Position numbers and translations under genes: made by a program. Source: an uncultured Kiritimatiellota bacterium (GTDB lineage: Bacteria > Verrucomicrobiota > Kiritimatiellia > RFP12 > UBA1067). From it: 18,960 nucleotides of DNA. Of this stretch, positions 6,815 through 14,278 are shown piece by piece (the first letter of the stretch is position 1; each line of letters begins with the position of its first letter). The stretch covers positions 1 to 18,960 of the forward strand of contig CAKTUI010000044.1 in NCBI GenBank assembly GCA_934621385.1. Direction: 5' to 3'. The notes below the pieces were generated by a model. It was not told the DNA's origin and searched no databases. It saw only the letters and a list, made by a program, of their open reading frames with translations.

Positions 6815-7201
6815 TCAGAACGGCATATCGTCAACTTCCCCCGCATCCGCCGGGAAGTCCGGCTCGGCAGGTGCCGGAACCGGCTCCGTCGACGTGCCAT
6901 CCTCATTGAGCACGTCAAGTTTCAGTCCCGTGAGGTCGGTAAAGTACTTCACCTGCCCCTGCGGATTCGTCCACTCACGTCCGTCAATGGCAAAGCGAAT
7001 CTTGACGCGCTGGCCCTCTTTGACCGTATCGAGGACACTGGCCGCATCCTTCTTGAAGGTGAACGCAATGTGATTGGGCCATTTCGTATCGGACCCGACG
7101 TCGTCCGTCAGCACAATGTCGCGCTTGGAGAACCCGCTCGCGAATGTCTGCGTGGCAAGGACCTTCTCCACAACGCCCGTATACTCATAAATTGCCGCCA
7201 T
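6815..7201 (-). CDS. DUF3127 domain protein with SSB-like acidic tail
   Basis: A 128-residue protein matching DUF3127, a small OB-fold-like family found in several Gram-negative groups. Residues 1-95 carry the domain (YTGVVEKVLATQTFASGFSKRD, the block HIAFTFKKDAASVLDTVKEGQ and KIRFAIDGREW). A Pro/Glu/Ala-rich linker and the terminal DDMPF follow. That tip resembles the acidic DDDIPF tip by which single-stranded DNA-binding proteins recruit partners, so a role in nucleic-acid binding is plausible but not shown. AAAAGGA precedes the ATG. An extended -10 promoter sits 53 bp upstream, overlapping the rsmB stop codon, and an intrinsic terminator lies downstream, so the gene may be its own transcription unit. 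Confidence 0.85.
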   Translation of the reverse strand: MAAIYEYTGVVEKVLATQTFASGFSKRDIVLTDDVGSDTKWPNHIAFTFKKDAASVLDTVKEGQRVKIRFAIDGREWTNPQGQVKYFTDLTGLKLDVLNEDGTSTEPVPAPAEPDFPADAGEVDDMPF

Positions 7202-7254
7202 TTTATTTTCCTTTTCTAATCAGTCGTTTTGCACCTATTTCCTTTGAAGTGAGA

Positions 7255-7263
7255 ATTATACCA
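7255..7263 (-). promoter_or_regulatory. Extended -10 promoter element for the DUF3127 gene
   Basis: Minus-strand ATGGTATAAT (TGGTATAAT at 7263-7255) overlaps the rsmB stop codon. No good -35 hexamer is found 16-18 bp upstream, which is common for TGn-extended -10 promoters. Expected initiation near 7248 would give a leader of about 47 nt containing AAAAGGA. The same 10-mer occurs at 13159-13168. Confidence 0.5.
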
Positions 7264-8407
7264 TTTTCCGCTCAAACGCGACGGCGAATGCGCCATCGTG
7301 ACCCGACTCGAACGGGATGGACTCCCTCATCTCAACCTGCGTGAACTCAGGATGCCGCGAAAGAAATGCTGCGGCCTGCGACCCATTCTCCTCCGGCTCA
7401 TTCGAGCAGGTTGAGTAAACGAGCCGTCCACCGGGCACGACCCGCGCCGCGCACCGGTCGAGAATCTCGGCCTGCAACTTGACGAGCGCGGCAAGTTTCT
7501 CCTCACTCCAGTTCCACCGAGCATCCGGCCGCCGCCTTAAGACACCCGTATTCGAGCAGGGTGCATCGACCAATATCTTGTCAAATGCCTCGCTCCCATT
7601 GAGCGAATCTATCACTTTCACCTTCTCCGCCAACTTGAGTCGCGCCAGGTTCTCGACCAGTTTGTCCCGACGGCGTGGATTCACCTCGCAGGCCGTCACC
7701 CGTGCGCCGCGCCAGGCCAACTGAACGGTCTTGCCTCCGGGTGCCGCGCAGGCATCGAGAATCGCCTCGCCCGGCTTTGCCGCGAGCAGGTCAATTGCAA
7801 GGCCCGTACCTGGATCCTGCACGATGAACGCACCCCCCTCGTACCCGGGCACCTCGTTCACCCGAAGGCCGTGCGCCAGCTTCTCAAAGCGATCGGGATA
7901 GGCAAGCCACGTCTCCGCCGGTTCATTGTGCCATTTGCAGAGCTTTTCCGTATTTTCCGCACCGAATCGCGCCGTCCAACGGCGCACTAAGACGGACGGG
8001 AAACTCTCCCGGACCTCAAGGGGAGACATAGCGATGAGTCGTTCGAACTCCTCACGCCGGCGAATCAGGTTCCGCAGCACACCGTTCACCACCTTGGCGA
8101 CGCTCGGGTTCCCACACGATTTCGCCGCGCCGACCGTCTCGTTGACTGCCGCGAAGTCAGGCACATCGGGCATATAGAGAATTTGCGCCGCGCCAATGTA
8201 CAGAAGCGATTCAAGCTCACCCTTCGGCCACTTCTTCACCAGTTCCCCCAAAACCTGACGGAGGGGACGAAGACGACGGATTGTCGTGTAGACGAGGTCC
8301 TGCACAAACGCCCGGTCGCCACCCGTCGGCAGAAGATTGGCGGGAAACTCCTTCGTTCGAATCCATGCACTCACCGCAAATGCAGCCATCTGACGCGAAT
8401 TTGTCAC
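7256..8407 (-). CDS. rsmB: 16S rRNA (cytosine(967)-C5)-methyltransferase
   Basis: A 383-residue RsmB/Sun protein that makes m5C967 in 16S rRNA. Residues 1-130 form the NusB-like RNA-binding domain. The catalytic domain has the SAM loop LDACAAPGGKT (217-227), motif IV DAPCSNTGVLRRRPD (281-295) and motif VI YSTCSNEPEEN (331-341). Cys284 and Cys334 are the two expected active-site cysteines. It is somewhat shorter than the E. coli protein but complete. The start is GTG at 8407 because AAGGAAGGA lies 6-8 bases upstream; the next ATG (8389) has no ribosome-binding site. It follows the RhaT-like gene by 21 bp, and its stop overlaps the promoter element of the next gene. Confidence 0.95.
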   Translation of the reverse strand: MTNSRQMAAFAVSAWIRTKEFPANLLPTGGDRAFVQDLVYTTIRRLRPLRQVLGELVKKWPKGELESLLYIGAAQILYMPDVPDFAAVNETVGAAKSCGNPSVAKVVNGVLRNLIRRREEFERLIAMSPLEVRESFPSVLVRRWTARFGAENTEKLCKWHNEPAETWLAYPDRFEKLAHGLRVNEVPGYEGGAFIVQDPGTGLAIDLLAAKPGEAILDACAAPGGKTVQLAWRGARVTACEVNPRRRDKLVENLARLKLAEKVKVIDSLNGSEAFDKILVDAPCSNTGVLRRRPDARWNWSEEKLAALVKLQAEILDRCAARVVPGGRLVYSTCSNEPEENGSQAAAFLSRHPEFTQVEMRESIPFESGHDGAFAVAFERKMV

Positions 8408-8428
8408 AAACTTATCCTTCCTTATCGT

Positions 8429-9448
8429 TTATCGTGAGCCAATTGAAATGGCACAGAATCCGGCAATCATGACGAGCGTCCCCATGAACAGGCTGACCTT
8501 CGTCCAGCGTCCCGTACCCTTCCATTCGCCCAAGGCAATGCCAATCAGCGTCGAGAAGAGGACACTCGCCCCCATCACAACCGCGAACGAAATGTAGCGC
8601 ATCTCACCCATCGCCGGTTCACCTATCTTCTGGCAAACGAACTGCATCGCCCAAATGACACCAGCCAACGCCGCGAGGCCCCACCCCGCATCAATCCGCC
8701 TGTAGTCCGAGAAGGAACGGTTCTTCGCATTCTGCCACAGGCACCACGCCGCGTTGACCACGAATCCGCCCCAAAGGACGACGACAAGGACGGGTAGTCC
8801 CGCCCAGGTCGCACTCGCACCAGCCGACTTCGCCGCAGCCTCCATGGACAGGCCGCCCTGAAGCCCGAAGTTCATCCCGGCGGACGCAATGCCACTGAAA
8901 ACCGCGACAACCATTCCCTTCTTGAAGTTAAACTCTGCTACAGACTTCTTTTTCGCTTCTTCGCTCAGTTCCCCTTCCTTCAACTTGCCAGCGAGTCCGA
9001 CGAGGACGATGCCGACAAGCGAGGCGACCACGCCACCAAGGACGACCAACGCCCCCGAATCCCTGACGAGATCTGCCGCGTGTCCCGTCACAATCGGCGG
9101 AATCAGCGTACCAGTCGCCGAGCAAAGCCCACACCCAACAGCGAGTCCAAGGCCAATTCCCAAATAGCGAATCATCAGCCCCCAGGTCAACCCGCCAACA
9201 CCCCAAAGCGCACCAAACAGTGCACACCGCGCCAAAGTCGTTCCCTCCGTTGCACCAATCACCTGGAAGAGGTTTGGGCACGTGAAAAGGGCCAGAGCCA
9301 ACGGAAAGGCAACCAATCCGAAGAGTCCGTAGACGAGCCAGTACGACTCATAGCGCCAGCCACGAATGCCGCGAAACGGAAGCGCAAAGACGGCCCCGGC
9401 GAGACCACCGGACGCAAATATCAACATACCGAGCAGTGATGAGTTCAT
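8429..9448 (-). CDS. RhaT-family L-rhamnose/proton symporter-like permease
   Basis: A 339-residue polytopic membrane protein with about ten hydrophobic segments, the size of E. coli RhaT. It shares recognisable RhaT blocks: the N-terminal FALPFRGIRGWRYESYW, GALWGVGGLTWGLMIRYLG, and FNFKKGMVVAVFSGIASAGMNF, which parallel APFKKVKKWSWETMW, GAMWGIGNINYGLTMRYLG and [22 protein letters not shown] of RhaT. The expected role is proton-coupled uptake of a deoxy-sugar across the inner membrane. No rhamnose isomerase, kinase or aldolase is present in the window, so the substrate is uncertain. It lies 19 bp after the M24 peptidase gene and 21 bp before rsmB. GGGATAGAAA before the ATG gives a moderate ribosome-binding site. 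Confidence 0.85.
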   Translation of the reverse strand: MNSSLLGMLIFASGGLAGAVFALPFRGIRGWRYESYWLVYGLFGLVAFPLALALFTCPNLFQVIGATEGTTLARCALFGALWGVGGLTWGLMIRYLGIGLGLAVGCGLCSATGTLIPPIVTGHAADLVRDSGALVVLGGVVASLVGIVLVGLAGKLKEGELSEEAKKKSVAEFNFKKGMVVAVFSGIASAGMNFGLQGGLSMEAAAKSAGASATWAGLPVLVVVLWGGFVVNAAWCLWQNAKNRSFSDYRRIDAGWGLAALAGVIWAMQFVCQKIGEPAMGEMRYISFAVVMGASVLFSTLIGIALGEWKGTGRWTKVSLFMGTLVMIAGFCAISIGSR

Positions 9449-9467
9449 TTTCTATCCCTTTCCCTTC

Positions 9468-10505
9468 TTACGATGAAAGCCTCTCGCAACCCGTTTCTGT
9501 AATCAGGATCAGGTCCTCGATGCGAACGCCAAGGTTGCCCTCCAGATAGATACCTGGCTCAATCGTGACAAGCATCCCCGGACGGAGGATCGTTGAATCG
9601 CCCTTGCGGGCAACGGGTGCCTCGTGTATTTCAATCCCGACGCCATGTCCAAGCGCATGGCCAAAGCAATTGCCAAAGCCACCCGCCGTGATAATCTTTC
9701 GTGCCACGGCATCCAGCTCACCGCAGGTCATCCCGGGCTTCGCCGCCTCAATGGCTGCCCGATTCGCTTTCTCCACGAGCGCATAGACCTTGCGGTAAAG
9801 GGCCGAGGGACGCTTCGGCACGAGATTCCGCGTCAAATCCGAGCAGTAGCCGTCAAGCTTGACGCCCATATCCACCAAAATCGGCTCGCGTCCATTCCAA
9901 ACCGTCCCATCCGGCACATGATGGCATTCTGCCGCGTTCCGTCCGATGCAGACGATTGTCTCGAAGGCCTCCCCCTCACCCTGCTCAATCATCAGGTGCT
10001 GAATCCGTCGCGCCATGTCCAGCTCGGTCATCCCCTCTCGAAACGACGCGCTCGCCTCCCGCCAAATGGCACAGTCGAGCGCTTCCGCCGCACGGAGACG
10101 ACGAATCTCGTCCGCCGTCTTGACGGCGCGAAGGGACAGGAGGTCGCCCGTCATATCCACGAATTCGGCGGACGGATGGGCGGCCTGCAGCTCGACGAAG
10201 CGGCTGTGCGGCATCGCAAATTCGCAGCCAACCCGCCGCGCCGAGAACGTAATCTTGCGGATGTCACCGACCGCAATCCAAGGAGCCGTCCGGTGAACCA
10301 TCGGCACATAGCGGAAATCCGTGTAAAGCCTGAGCGACATCCGACCCCGCGCCAGCAGGCGCACGAGAAGCGCGGCATTGTCACACGAAATACCCGTCAA
10401 GGAGCAGATGTTCGCCTGCCCAAACACAAGGACGGCATCCAGGCTCTTCTGCCTTGCACAGTCCGCAAGTGCCTGCACGCGCTGCTCAAATGGATTCCTC
10501 TTCAT
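9468..10505 (-). CDS. M24 family metallopeptidase (Xaa-Pro aminopeptidase-like)
   Basis: A 345-residue 'pita-bread' aminopeptidase, likely cytoplasmic, that removes N-terminal residues before proline or processes short proline peptides. Residues 1-125 form the creatinase-like N-terminal domain and 130-345 the catalytic domain. All five expected dinuclear-metal ligands are visible: Asp212 and Asp223 (VDMGVKLDGYCSDLTRN), His287 (GHALGHGVGIEIHEAP), Glu316 (TIEPGIYLEG) and Glu330 (GVRIEDLILIT). His195/His196 and His294 are the likely substrate-site histidines. The length matches the short PepQ/YpdF-type group rather than the longer PepP type. Several bacteria keep such a gene near efp, but no efp is seen here. 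It begins 11 bp after the last pilin-cassette gene, preceded by AGGAAGG. Confidence 0.9.
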   Translation of the reverse strand: MKRNPFEQRVQALADCARQKSLDAVLVFGQANICSLTGISCDNAALLVRLLARGRMSLRLYTDFRYVPMVHRTAPWIAVGDIRKITFSARRVGCEFAMPHSRFVELQAAHPSAEFVDMTGDLLSLRAVKTADEIRRLRAAEALDCAIWREASASFREGMTELDMARRIQHLMIEQGEGEAFETIVCIGRNAAECHHVPDGTVWNGREPILVDMGVKLDGYCSDLTRNLVPKRPSALYRKVYALVEKANRAAIEAAKPGMTCGELDAVARKIITAGGFGNCFGHALGHGVGIEIHEAPVARKGDSTILRPGMLVTIEPGIYLEGNLGVRIEDLILITETGCERLSS

Positions 10506-10516
10506 CTTACGCCTTC

Positions 10517-10834
10517 CTAATCTTGCAAAAGTCCGCCCATGGACGGCAGATGAACCGACTCCCGCACATCCACGCGTTCCGAGCCAAAGATATACTTGGC
10601 GGCCAAGGGGTCGACCTCCACCGCATCATGCCGCGAAGAACTCGAATAGCCGGTGCCGATTCCGTTCAGTGCGCTCACCCCCGCCTCACGGCGCATGGTC
10701 CGCTGCTGATCGAGCGACTTCAGGATATAGGTCGAGAAGCCAAAAAGCGCCGCGAGCACAAGCGCGAGGGCGAACATCCCCAGCGCCAATTCAATCATCG
10801 CCTGCCCAGGCCGCATGGACGCGTCAATGCGCAT
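10517..10834 (-). CDS. Short TadE-like prepilin-type protein
   Basis: A 105-residue protein with one hydrophobic N-terminal helix. It starts MRIDASMRPG and continues QAMIELALGMFALALVLAALF, so a prepilin peptidase could cut after Gly10 and leave Gln at +1 and Glu at +5 of the mature protein, as in TadE and Flp pilins. The rest (residues 35-105) is polar, with a SSSSRHD segment and no recognised domain. The start at 10834 was chosen over the open extension because GGGGGAACGAG lies 8 bases upstream; a second candidate is the ATG at 10816. Its start overlaps the end of the TadG-like gene by 11 bp, indicating coupled translation. It is probably a minor pilin of the same apparatus. Confidence 0.78.
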   Translation of the reverse strand: MRIDASMRPGQAMIELALGMFALALVLAALFGFSTYILKSLDQQRTMRREAGVSALNGIGTGYSSSSRHDAVEVDPLAAKYIFGSERVDVRESVHLPSMGGLLQD

Positions 10835-12248
10835 GACTCGTTCCCCCGTGCCCACCCGGGCCACCCGTTCCACGCACACACGAACTGGCGTTCAGCCGAA
10901 TCCAGTTGATGCCAACCTGACGAAAGACGGCATTTTCCCACATCTTGAGTTGCTGGCAGTAGAAACACCCGAGATGATGCGGCCCGTTCACAAGATAATC
11001 CGGCAAGTGCTTGCGCACATGATCCACCCATCCCGCATCCGCCGTCGCCAGATCCCGTCCGCCGACCGCATCCATCGGGACAAGGCGAACGGAAGTGAAG
11101 CAGGGGACAACGAAATTCTTGAAGGCCGTCACCAGAGACTCCCCCTCGTCCGTCTCAACCGTCCCGAACGGCTTGGCCGCTGCCGTCCAGGTGAAGGACG
11201 ATTCGTCCTCATTCGAAACGGAGGGCGTATCGGTGATGCATCGGCAAATCGCCGCGCACCCACGCACGTTGTACTCGGGCTTCACCTCGCCGACCAGCGG
11301 GAATTCGTAGTCGTCGCCTGGCAGACGCAGGCCATTGAACCAGGTGGACCAGACGCTCTCGTCGTACAAAAACCATGTCTCATTGCGGTTGGTCAGGACA
11401 AGCGAACGCTGCAGTTCCTCCTCCGTGAGGGGCGATTCACCATACGCCTGCGAAAGCGCGGCAATCTGCGCCGTTGAGAAAAGATCGGTCAGAGCACCTT
11501 TCCAGGCCTTCACATGAAGCGAGAAGACTTCGCTGTTTTCCATGGACTGGTCCGAGCGGGACGGCAAGTCCCCCCAATCGTGGAAACTCTGGTAACTCGT
11601 CAGAACGCCCTCGGCGTTGAAATGGAACCAGCACCAGTTCTCGCCTGAAATCGCATAGTAGAAGTTGCGGTTGAGCAAGAGGTGTCCCCCCTGCGCATCG
11701 TGGAACTCACAGTTGTCCGGCCCGACGGCAAGTCCACCCGAAATCGCCGTCTCTATCCGCGTCGCATACTCGTTCCAGGCACCCGGCCAAGGCTCGGGAT
11801 AAGGCTCGCCCTGTTCATTTGTTCCGCCGTTATAGACCGTGCGGATGGTCGCCACATGCTCCTTCAGCAGGCGGGCGAAGTCGTCCTGCGTCTCCATGCC
11901 ATTCCGCTGGGCCGCCTCATTGGCCTTGCGCAGGCCCTCAATCGGGCCTAAGAGGGCAAGCCGGCGTTGTTCGGCGAGGATTTCCTCCGCCCGCGCCTCA
12001 TACGCGCCCAACTTGCTCGGCTCATCGCACTGGGCCGCCGCCGCGATGTGCGCGAAATTCAGCCGCCCCAACTCGTTCAGGAGCCGCCCCTGCTCGCGTG
12101 CGGCAGCCAAAGCGGCTGCATCCCCCGCGTTCTGCACCCGGTTCTTTGAACGCACGGCGAGAAAGACGTCGACGTTCATCAGCGTCAGAACGCACAGGAC
12201 GACAATCGTCATCACCAGATAAAGTGCAACCTGTCCCTTTCTCATCAT
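10824..12248 (-). CDS. TadG-like Flp pilus assembly protein
   Basis: A 474-residue protein with the N-terminal Tad domain: MMRKG, then QVALYLVMTIVVLCVLTLMN as a single membrane helix, then FLAVRSKNRVQNAGDAAALAAAR, the conserved post-helix block of TadE/TadG-like proteins. Position +5 after the putative G/Q cleavage site is Tyr rather than Glu, so processing by prepilin peptidase is doubtful. The large extracytoplasmic part has an acidic helical region and then a cysteine-rich region (GCAAICRC, NWCWFHF, GCFYCQQLKMW), which suggests disulfides. The tail is Gly/His-rich (GGPGGHGGTSHAH). There is no von Willebrand domain signature I can see, although many TadG proteins have one. The start overlaps the TadE-like stop as ATGA, and its end overlaps the next gene by 11 bp. 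Confidence 0.82.
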   Translation of the reverse strand: MMRKGQVALYLVMTIVVLCVLTLMNVDVFLAVRSKNRVQNAGDAAALAAAREQGRLLNELGRLNFAHIAAAAQCDEPSKLGAYEARAEEILAEQRRLALLGPIEGLRKANEAAQRNGMETQDDFARLLKEHVATIRTVYNGGTNEQGEPYPEPWPGAWNEYATRIETAISGGLAVGPDNCEFHDAQGGHLLLNRNFYYAISGENWCWFHFNAEGVLTSYQSFHDWGDLPSRSDQSMENSEVFSLHVKAWKGALTDLFSTAQIAALSQAYGESPLTEEELQRSLVLTNRNETWFLYDESVWSTWFNGLRLPGDDYEFPLVGEVKPEYNVRGCAAICRCITDTPSVSNEDESSFTWTAAAKPFGTVETDEGESLVTAFKNFVVPCFTSVRLVPMDAVGGRDLATADAGWVDHVRKHLPDYLVNGPHHLGCFYCQQLKMWENAVFRQVGINWIRLNASSCVRGTGGPGGHGGTSHAH

Positions 12249-12748
12249 CGCCCCTGATCATTCATATACAAGGGGAAGTGGGACTCGATTTCCGCCGCGC
12301 CTTCCATACGAATCGGGTCTTCATCCCCATCACCATAACTGAAAAAGCGCGGCACATCCAACTGGATGGACGCATCGACGGTTGCACCAACGCCTCCGCC
12401 AGACGAGACATCGACCTTCATCGCCTCCCACCGCTCATACTCAAGAACGCCGCGTGCCAACGCCTCGTTGTCGGTGCTCAGGTAAATCGGAACACGTGAG
12501 GCTTCGTTGAATGTCCCTTCCTCCGGCCAAACCATCTTCCCGGCGACGGGAATCATCGCCACACGCGCCGACTTCAGGCACATGAAGTCGTTGAAGCCAA
12601 CGGACTTCGCCCGTGCGGCACGTGCAGCGGCATGATCCAGCAGAATCTTCGTCGTCAGCAGGTGCGACAACTGCAGGAGACCGAAAAGGATAACCGTCAC
12701 GAAAACGACGGCGAGCATCGTCTCGACCATCGCCTGACCACGGCGCAT
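12245..12748 (-). CDS. TadE-like prepilin-type protein
   Basis: A 167-residue pseudopilin-like protein. It starts MRRG and continues QAMVETMLAVVFVTVILFGLLQLSHLL, with Glu at +5 of the presumed mature end, followed by the TadE-typical HAAARAARAKSVGF block after the helix. The remaining 110 residues form a polar, probably periplasmic or surface domain that ends in HFPLYMNDQGR. The frame extends 41 codons upstream, but those residues are Arg-rich translations of the preceding pilin gene in another frame. The start at 12748 gives the conserved prepilin signal, and AAGG lies just upstream. It starts 4 bp after the Flp-like pilin stop and overlaps the TadG-like gene by ATGA. Confidence 0.88.
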   Translation of the reverse strand: MRRGQAMVETMLAVVFVTVILFGLLQLSHLLTTKILLDHAAARAARAKSVGFNDFMCLKSARVAMIPVAGKMVWPEEGTFNEASRVPIYLSTDNEALARGVLEYERWEAMKVDVSSGGGVGATVDASIQLDVPRFFSYGDGDEDPIRMEGAAEIESHFPLYMNDQGR

Positions 12749-12752
12749 GGCC

Positions 12753-12971
12753 TTATTCGCCGAGTTCCTTGATCGTGTCCTCGCTGATCGAATCCGCCGC
12801 GCTCTTGGCACTCGACCCCTCTTGCGACGACAGCGCTTCCGCCGCGCCGGCGGCCTTCTTGCCAATCGCACGGCTCAGGTAGGTGAACACGGCAATCAGC
12901 GAAATTGCAATCAAACCAACGATGATGATGTACTCAACCATCGTCTGACCTTTTCTCAGTGCCTTCATCAT
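12753..12971 (-). CDS. Flp-type pilin (class III prepilin)
   Basis: A 72-residue prepilin. The leader MMKALRKG is followed by QTMVEYIIIVGLIAISLIAVF, giving the Flp consensus of Gly at -1 and Glu-Tyr at +5/+6. A short alanine-, serine- and acid-rich C-terminus (AAGAAEALSSQEGSSAKSAA) follows. The size and layout are those of the major Flp pilus subunit, exported across the inner membrane and polymerised by Tad machinery. It has the strongest ribosome-binding site of the cassette (AAAGGAG, 7 bases before the first ATG), consistent with high expression. It lies 27 bp after the small pilin gene and 4 bp before the TadE-like gene. Confidence 0.88.
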   Translation of the reverse strand: MMKALRKGQTMVEYIIIVGLIAISLIAVFTYLSRAIGKKAAGAAEALSSQEGSSAKSAADSISEDTIKELGE

Positions 12972-12998
12972 GACCTTGCTCCTTTACTTTTTCCTGTT

Positions 12999-13160
12999 TT
13001 ACGGATAGTCCGCACGCACGAGTTCTTCGGTACGATCCGCAGACCTCTGCGCGGCGCGTACAAGATAGCCCATGATGCCGATGACAACCAGGAGAGCCGC
13101 CACGCACAGAATGTACTCAAGCGCCGCCTGCCCCCGCCTGCTATCACCGAACGGACTCAT
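12999..13160 (-). CDS. Very small Flp-like pilin
   Basis: A 53-codon reading frame read by hand from the minus strand. It starts MSPFGDSRRG, followed by QAALEYILCVAALLVVIGIM and a charged tail ending ELVRADYP. It has the same prepilin features as its neighbour: Arg-Arg-Gly before the cut, Gln at +1, Glu-Tyr at +5/+6 and one hydrophobic helix of about 20 residues. After cleavage the mature peptide would be about 43 residues. It lies 9 bp after the LptF/LptG-family stop and 27 bp before the Flp-type pilin. AGAGG lies 12 bases upstream as a weak ribosome-binding site. A TATAAT hexamer overlaps the ATG. Being under 60 codons, it is easily missed by length-limited gene calling. Confidence 0.82.
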   Translation of the reverse strand: MSPFGDSRRGQAALEYILCVAALLVVIGIMGYLVRAAQRSADRTEELVRADYP

Positions 13161-13168
13161 TATACCAT
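13159..13168 (-). promoter_or_regulatory. Extended -10 promoter element within the pilin cassette
   Basis: Minus-strand ATGGTATAAT runs into the ATG of the small pilin (TATAATG). TCCACA lies 16 bp upstream as a partial -35. If functional, initiation would fall near 13152, inside the small pilin frame, so it would serve the Flp-type pilin and downstream genes rather than the small pilin itself. Confidence 0.4.
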
Positions 13169-13169
13169 A

Positions 13170-14270
13170 TTACCTCTGCTTGTGGAAAGCGCGAATACCC
13201 AGCACAAGGAAAATCAAGTGCGGCAAAAACGCCGCGAAAACCGGCGGAAGCCAGCCCGAATCAGCCCCAATCATGCACCCAATCGTCAGCCCGTAGAACC
13301 CGAAGAACATGGCCAACGCACCGAGAATACCCTTGAACACCGACTGCCGCCCCGAGGCAATGCCTGCCGGAATCGCAAACAGCGTAATCACGAGACAGGC
13401 AAATGGCGAAAGGATCTTCGCCCACGTGTCATACCAGTACTGACGGCGCGTCTTTTCCGAGAGGTCCTTATGCGTCCGCAGATAGCGCAGACGATCCCGA
13501 ATCGAATTGTAGGCCCACGGACGGTTCTGCATCTGAAAGTCGTCAGGCCGCTCGCGGAATTCCGAGAAAAGCCGAAAGGACAGGTCATCCAACTCCGGTG
13601 TCTCCGAAGCGACGTCCTCACCCCGGGCGTTGCAGTACTGAACCCGGGCATCCCGGAACCACCACTCGCCGTCCAAGTAATCCGCCTCGGGGGCGGTCAC
13701 CATCATCAACCGCGCACCGCCATTCGGTCGGTCAATTGCCACGCGCACATCTCCAAGCCGCGTCGCCGACTCGTCCAGAAAACGCCCAATCGTCCATGTC
13801 CGCCACTCCTTGGCGTTCCGATAGATGATGTTTCCGAACTTCTCGCACTGCTGCAGGTCGAACTTCGAGGCTTTCAGCTGCTTCGCCCACTGCGCCCGCC
13901 GGGGCACGTAGCAGTCGTTCACCCACCAGACGAAAGCCCCCATCGCAAGCGCGACAAAAAGAATCGGGCTGACAATGGAGAAGAACCCGATGCCGTTCGC
14001 CCGCATGGCAATCAACTCGGAGTGCCGGCAGAAGTTCCACATCGTGTAGAGGGCCGCCAGCATCAGGGCCGCCGGCGCAAGCCACTCGAAATAAGGCGCC
14101 AAATAGGCGCAGAAATACTCCACCGCCGCCCCAAAGGGCAACTTCGCCTCCGCCAGCCGCGAAAACGATCCGAAAAGCTCAAAGAGGACGTAAATCGAGA
14201 TGAAGCCGCAAAGGCAATAGCCGAGCGGTATCAGGTATTCACGAAGGACATATCGGGTCAGAATGCGCAT
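13170..14270 (-). CDS. LptF/LptG (YjgP/YjgQ) family lipopolysaccharide export permease
   Basis: A 366-residue inner-membrane permease of the LptF/LptG family, which with the LptB ATPase extracts lipopolysaccharide from the inner membrane and passes it to LptC/LptA. Three hydrophobic segments near residues 13-33, 62-80 and 98-118 are followed by a periplasmic beta-jellyroll-like domain of about 160 residues and three more segments near 287-305, 313-335 and 340-360. That is the family's usual layout and length. The N-terminal ILTRYVLREYLIPL and the block RHSELIAMRANGIGFFSIVSPIL are typical. Only one of the usual LptF/LptG pair is here, and I cannot tell which. There is no ribosome-binding site; a TGATATAAT promoter sits 8 bases before the ATG, so the message may be leaderless. 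Confidence 0.88.
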   Translation of the reverse strand: MRILTRYVLREYLIPLGYCLCGFISIYVLFELFGSFSRLAEAKLPFGAAVEYFCAYLAPYFEWLAPAALMLAALYTMWNFCRHSELIAMRANGIGFFSIVSPILFVALAMGAFVWWVNDCYVPRRAQWAKQLKASKFDLQQCEKFGNIIYRNAKEWRTWTIGRFLDESATRLGDVRVAIDRPNGGARLMMVTAPEADYLDGEWWFRDARVQYCNARGEDVASETPELDDLSFRLFSEFRERPDDFQMQNRPWAYNSIRDRLRYLRTHKDLSEKTRRQYWYDTWAKILSPFACLVITLFAIPAGIASGRQSVFKGILGALAMFFGFYGLTIGCMIGADSGWLPPVFAAFLPHLIFLVLGIRAFHKQR

Positions 14271-14278
14271 GGATTCGT

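Noticed and set aside
12749..12871. N-terminal extension of the TadE-like gene
   Set aside because: The 41 extra residues are almost all Arg/Ala/Ser and come from another frame of the Flp-like pilin gene. The prepilin signal begins at 12748.
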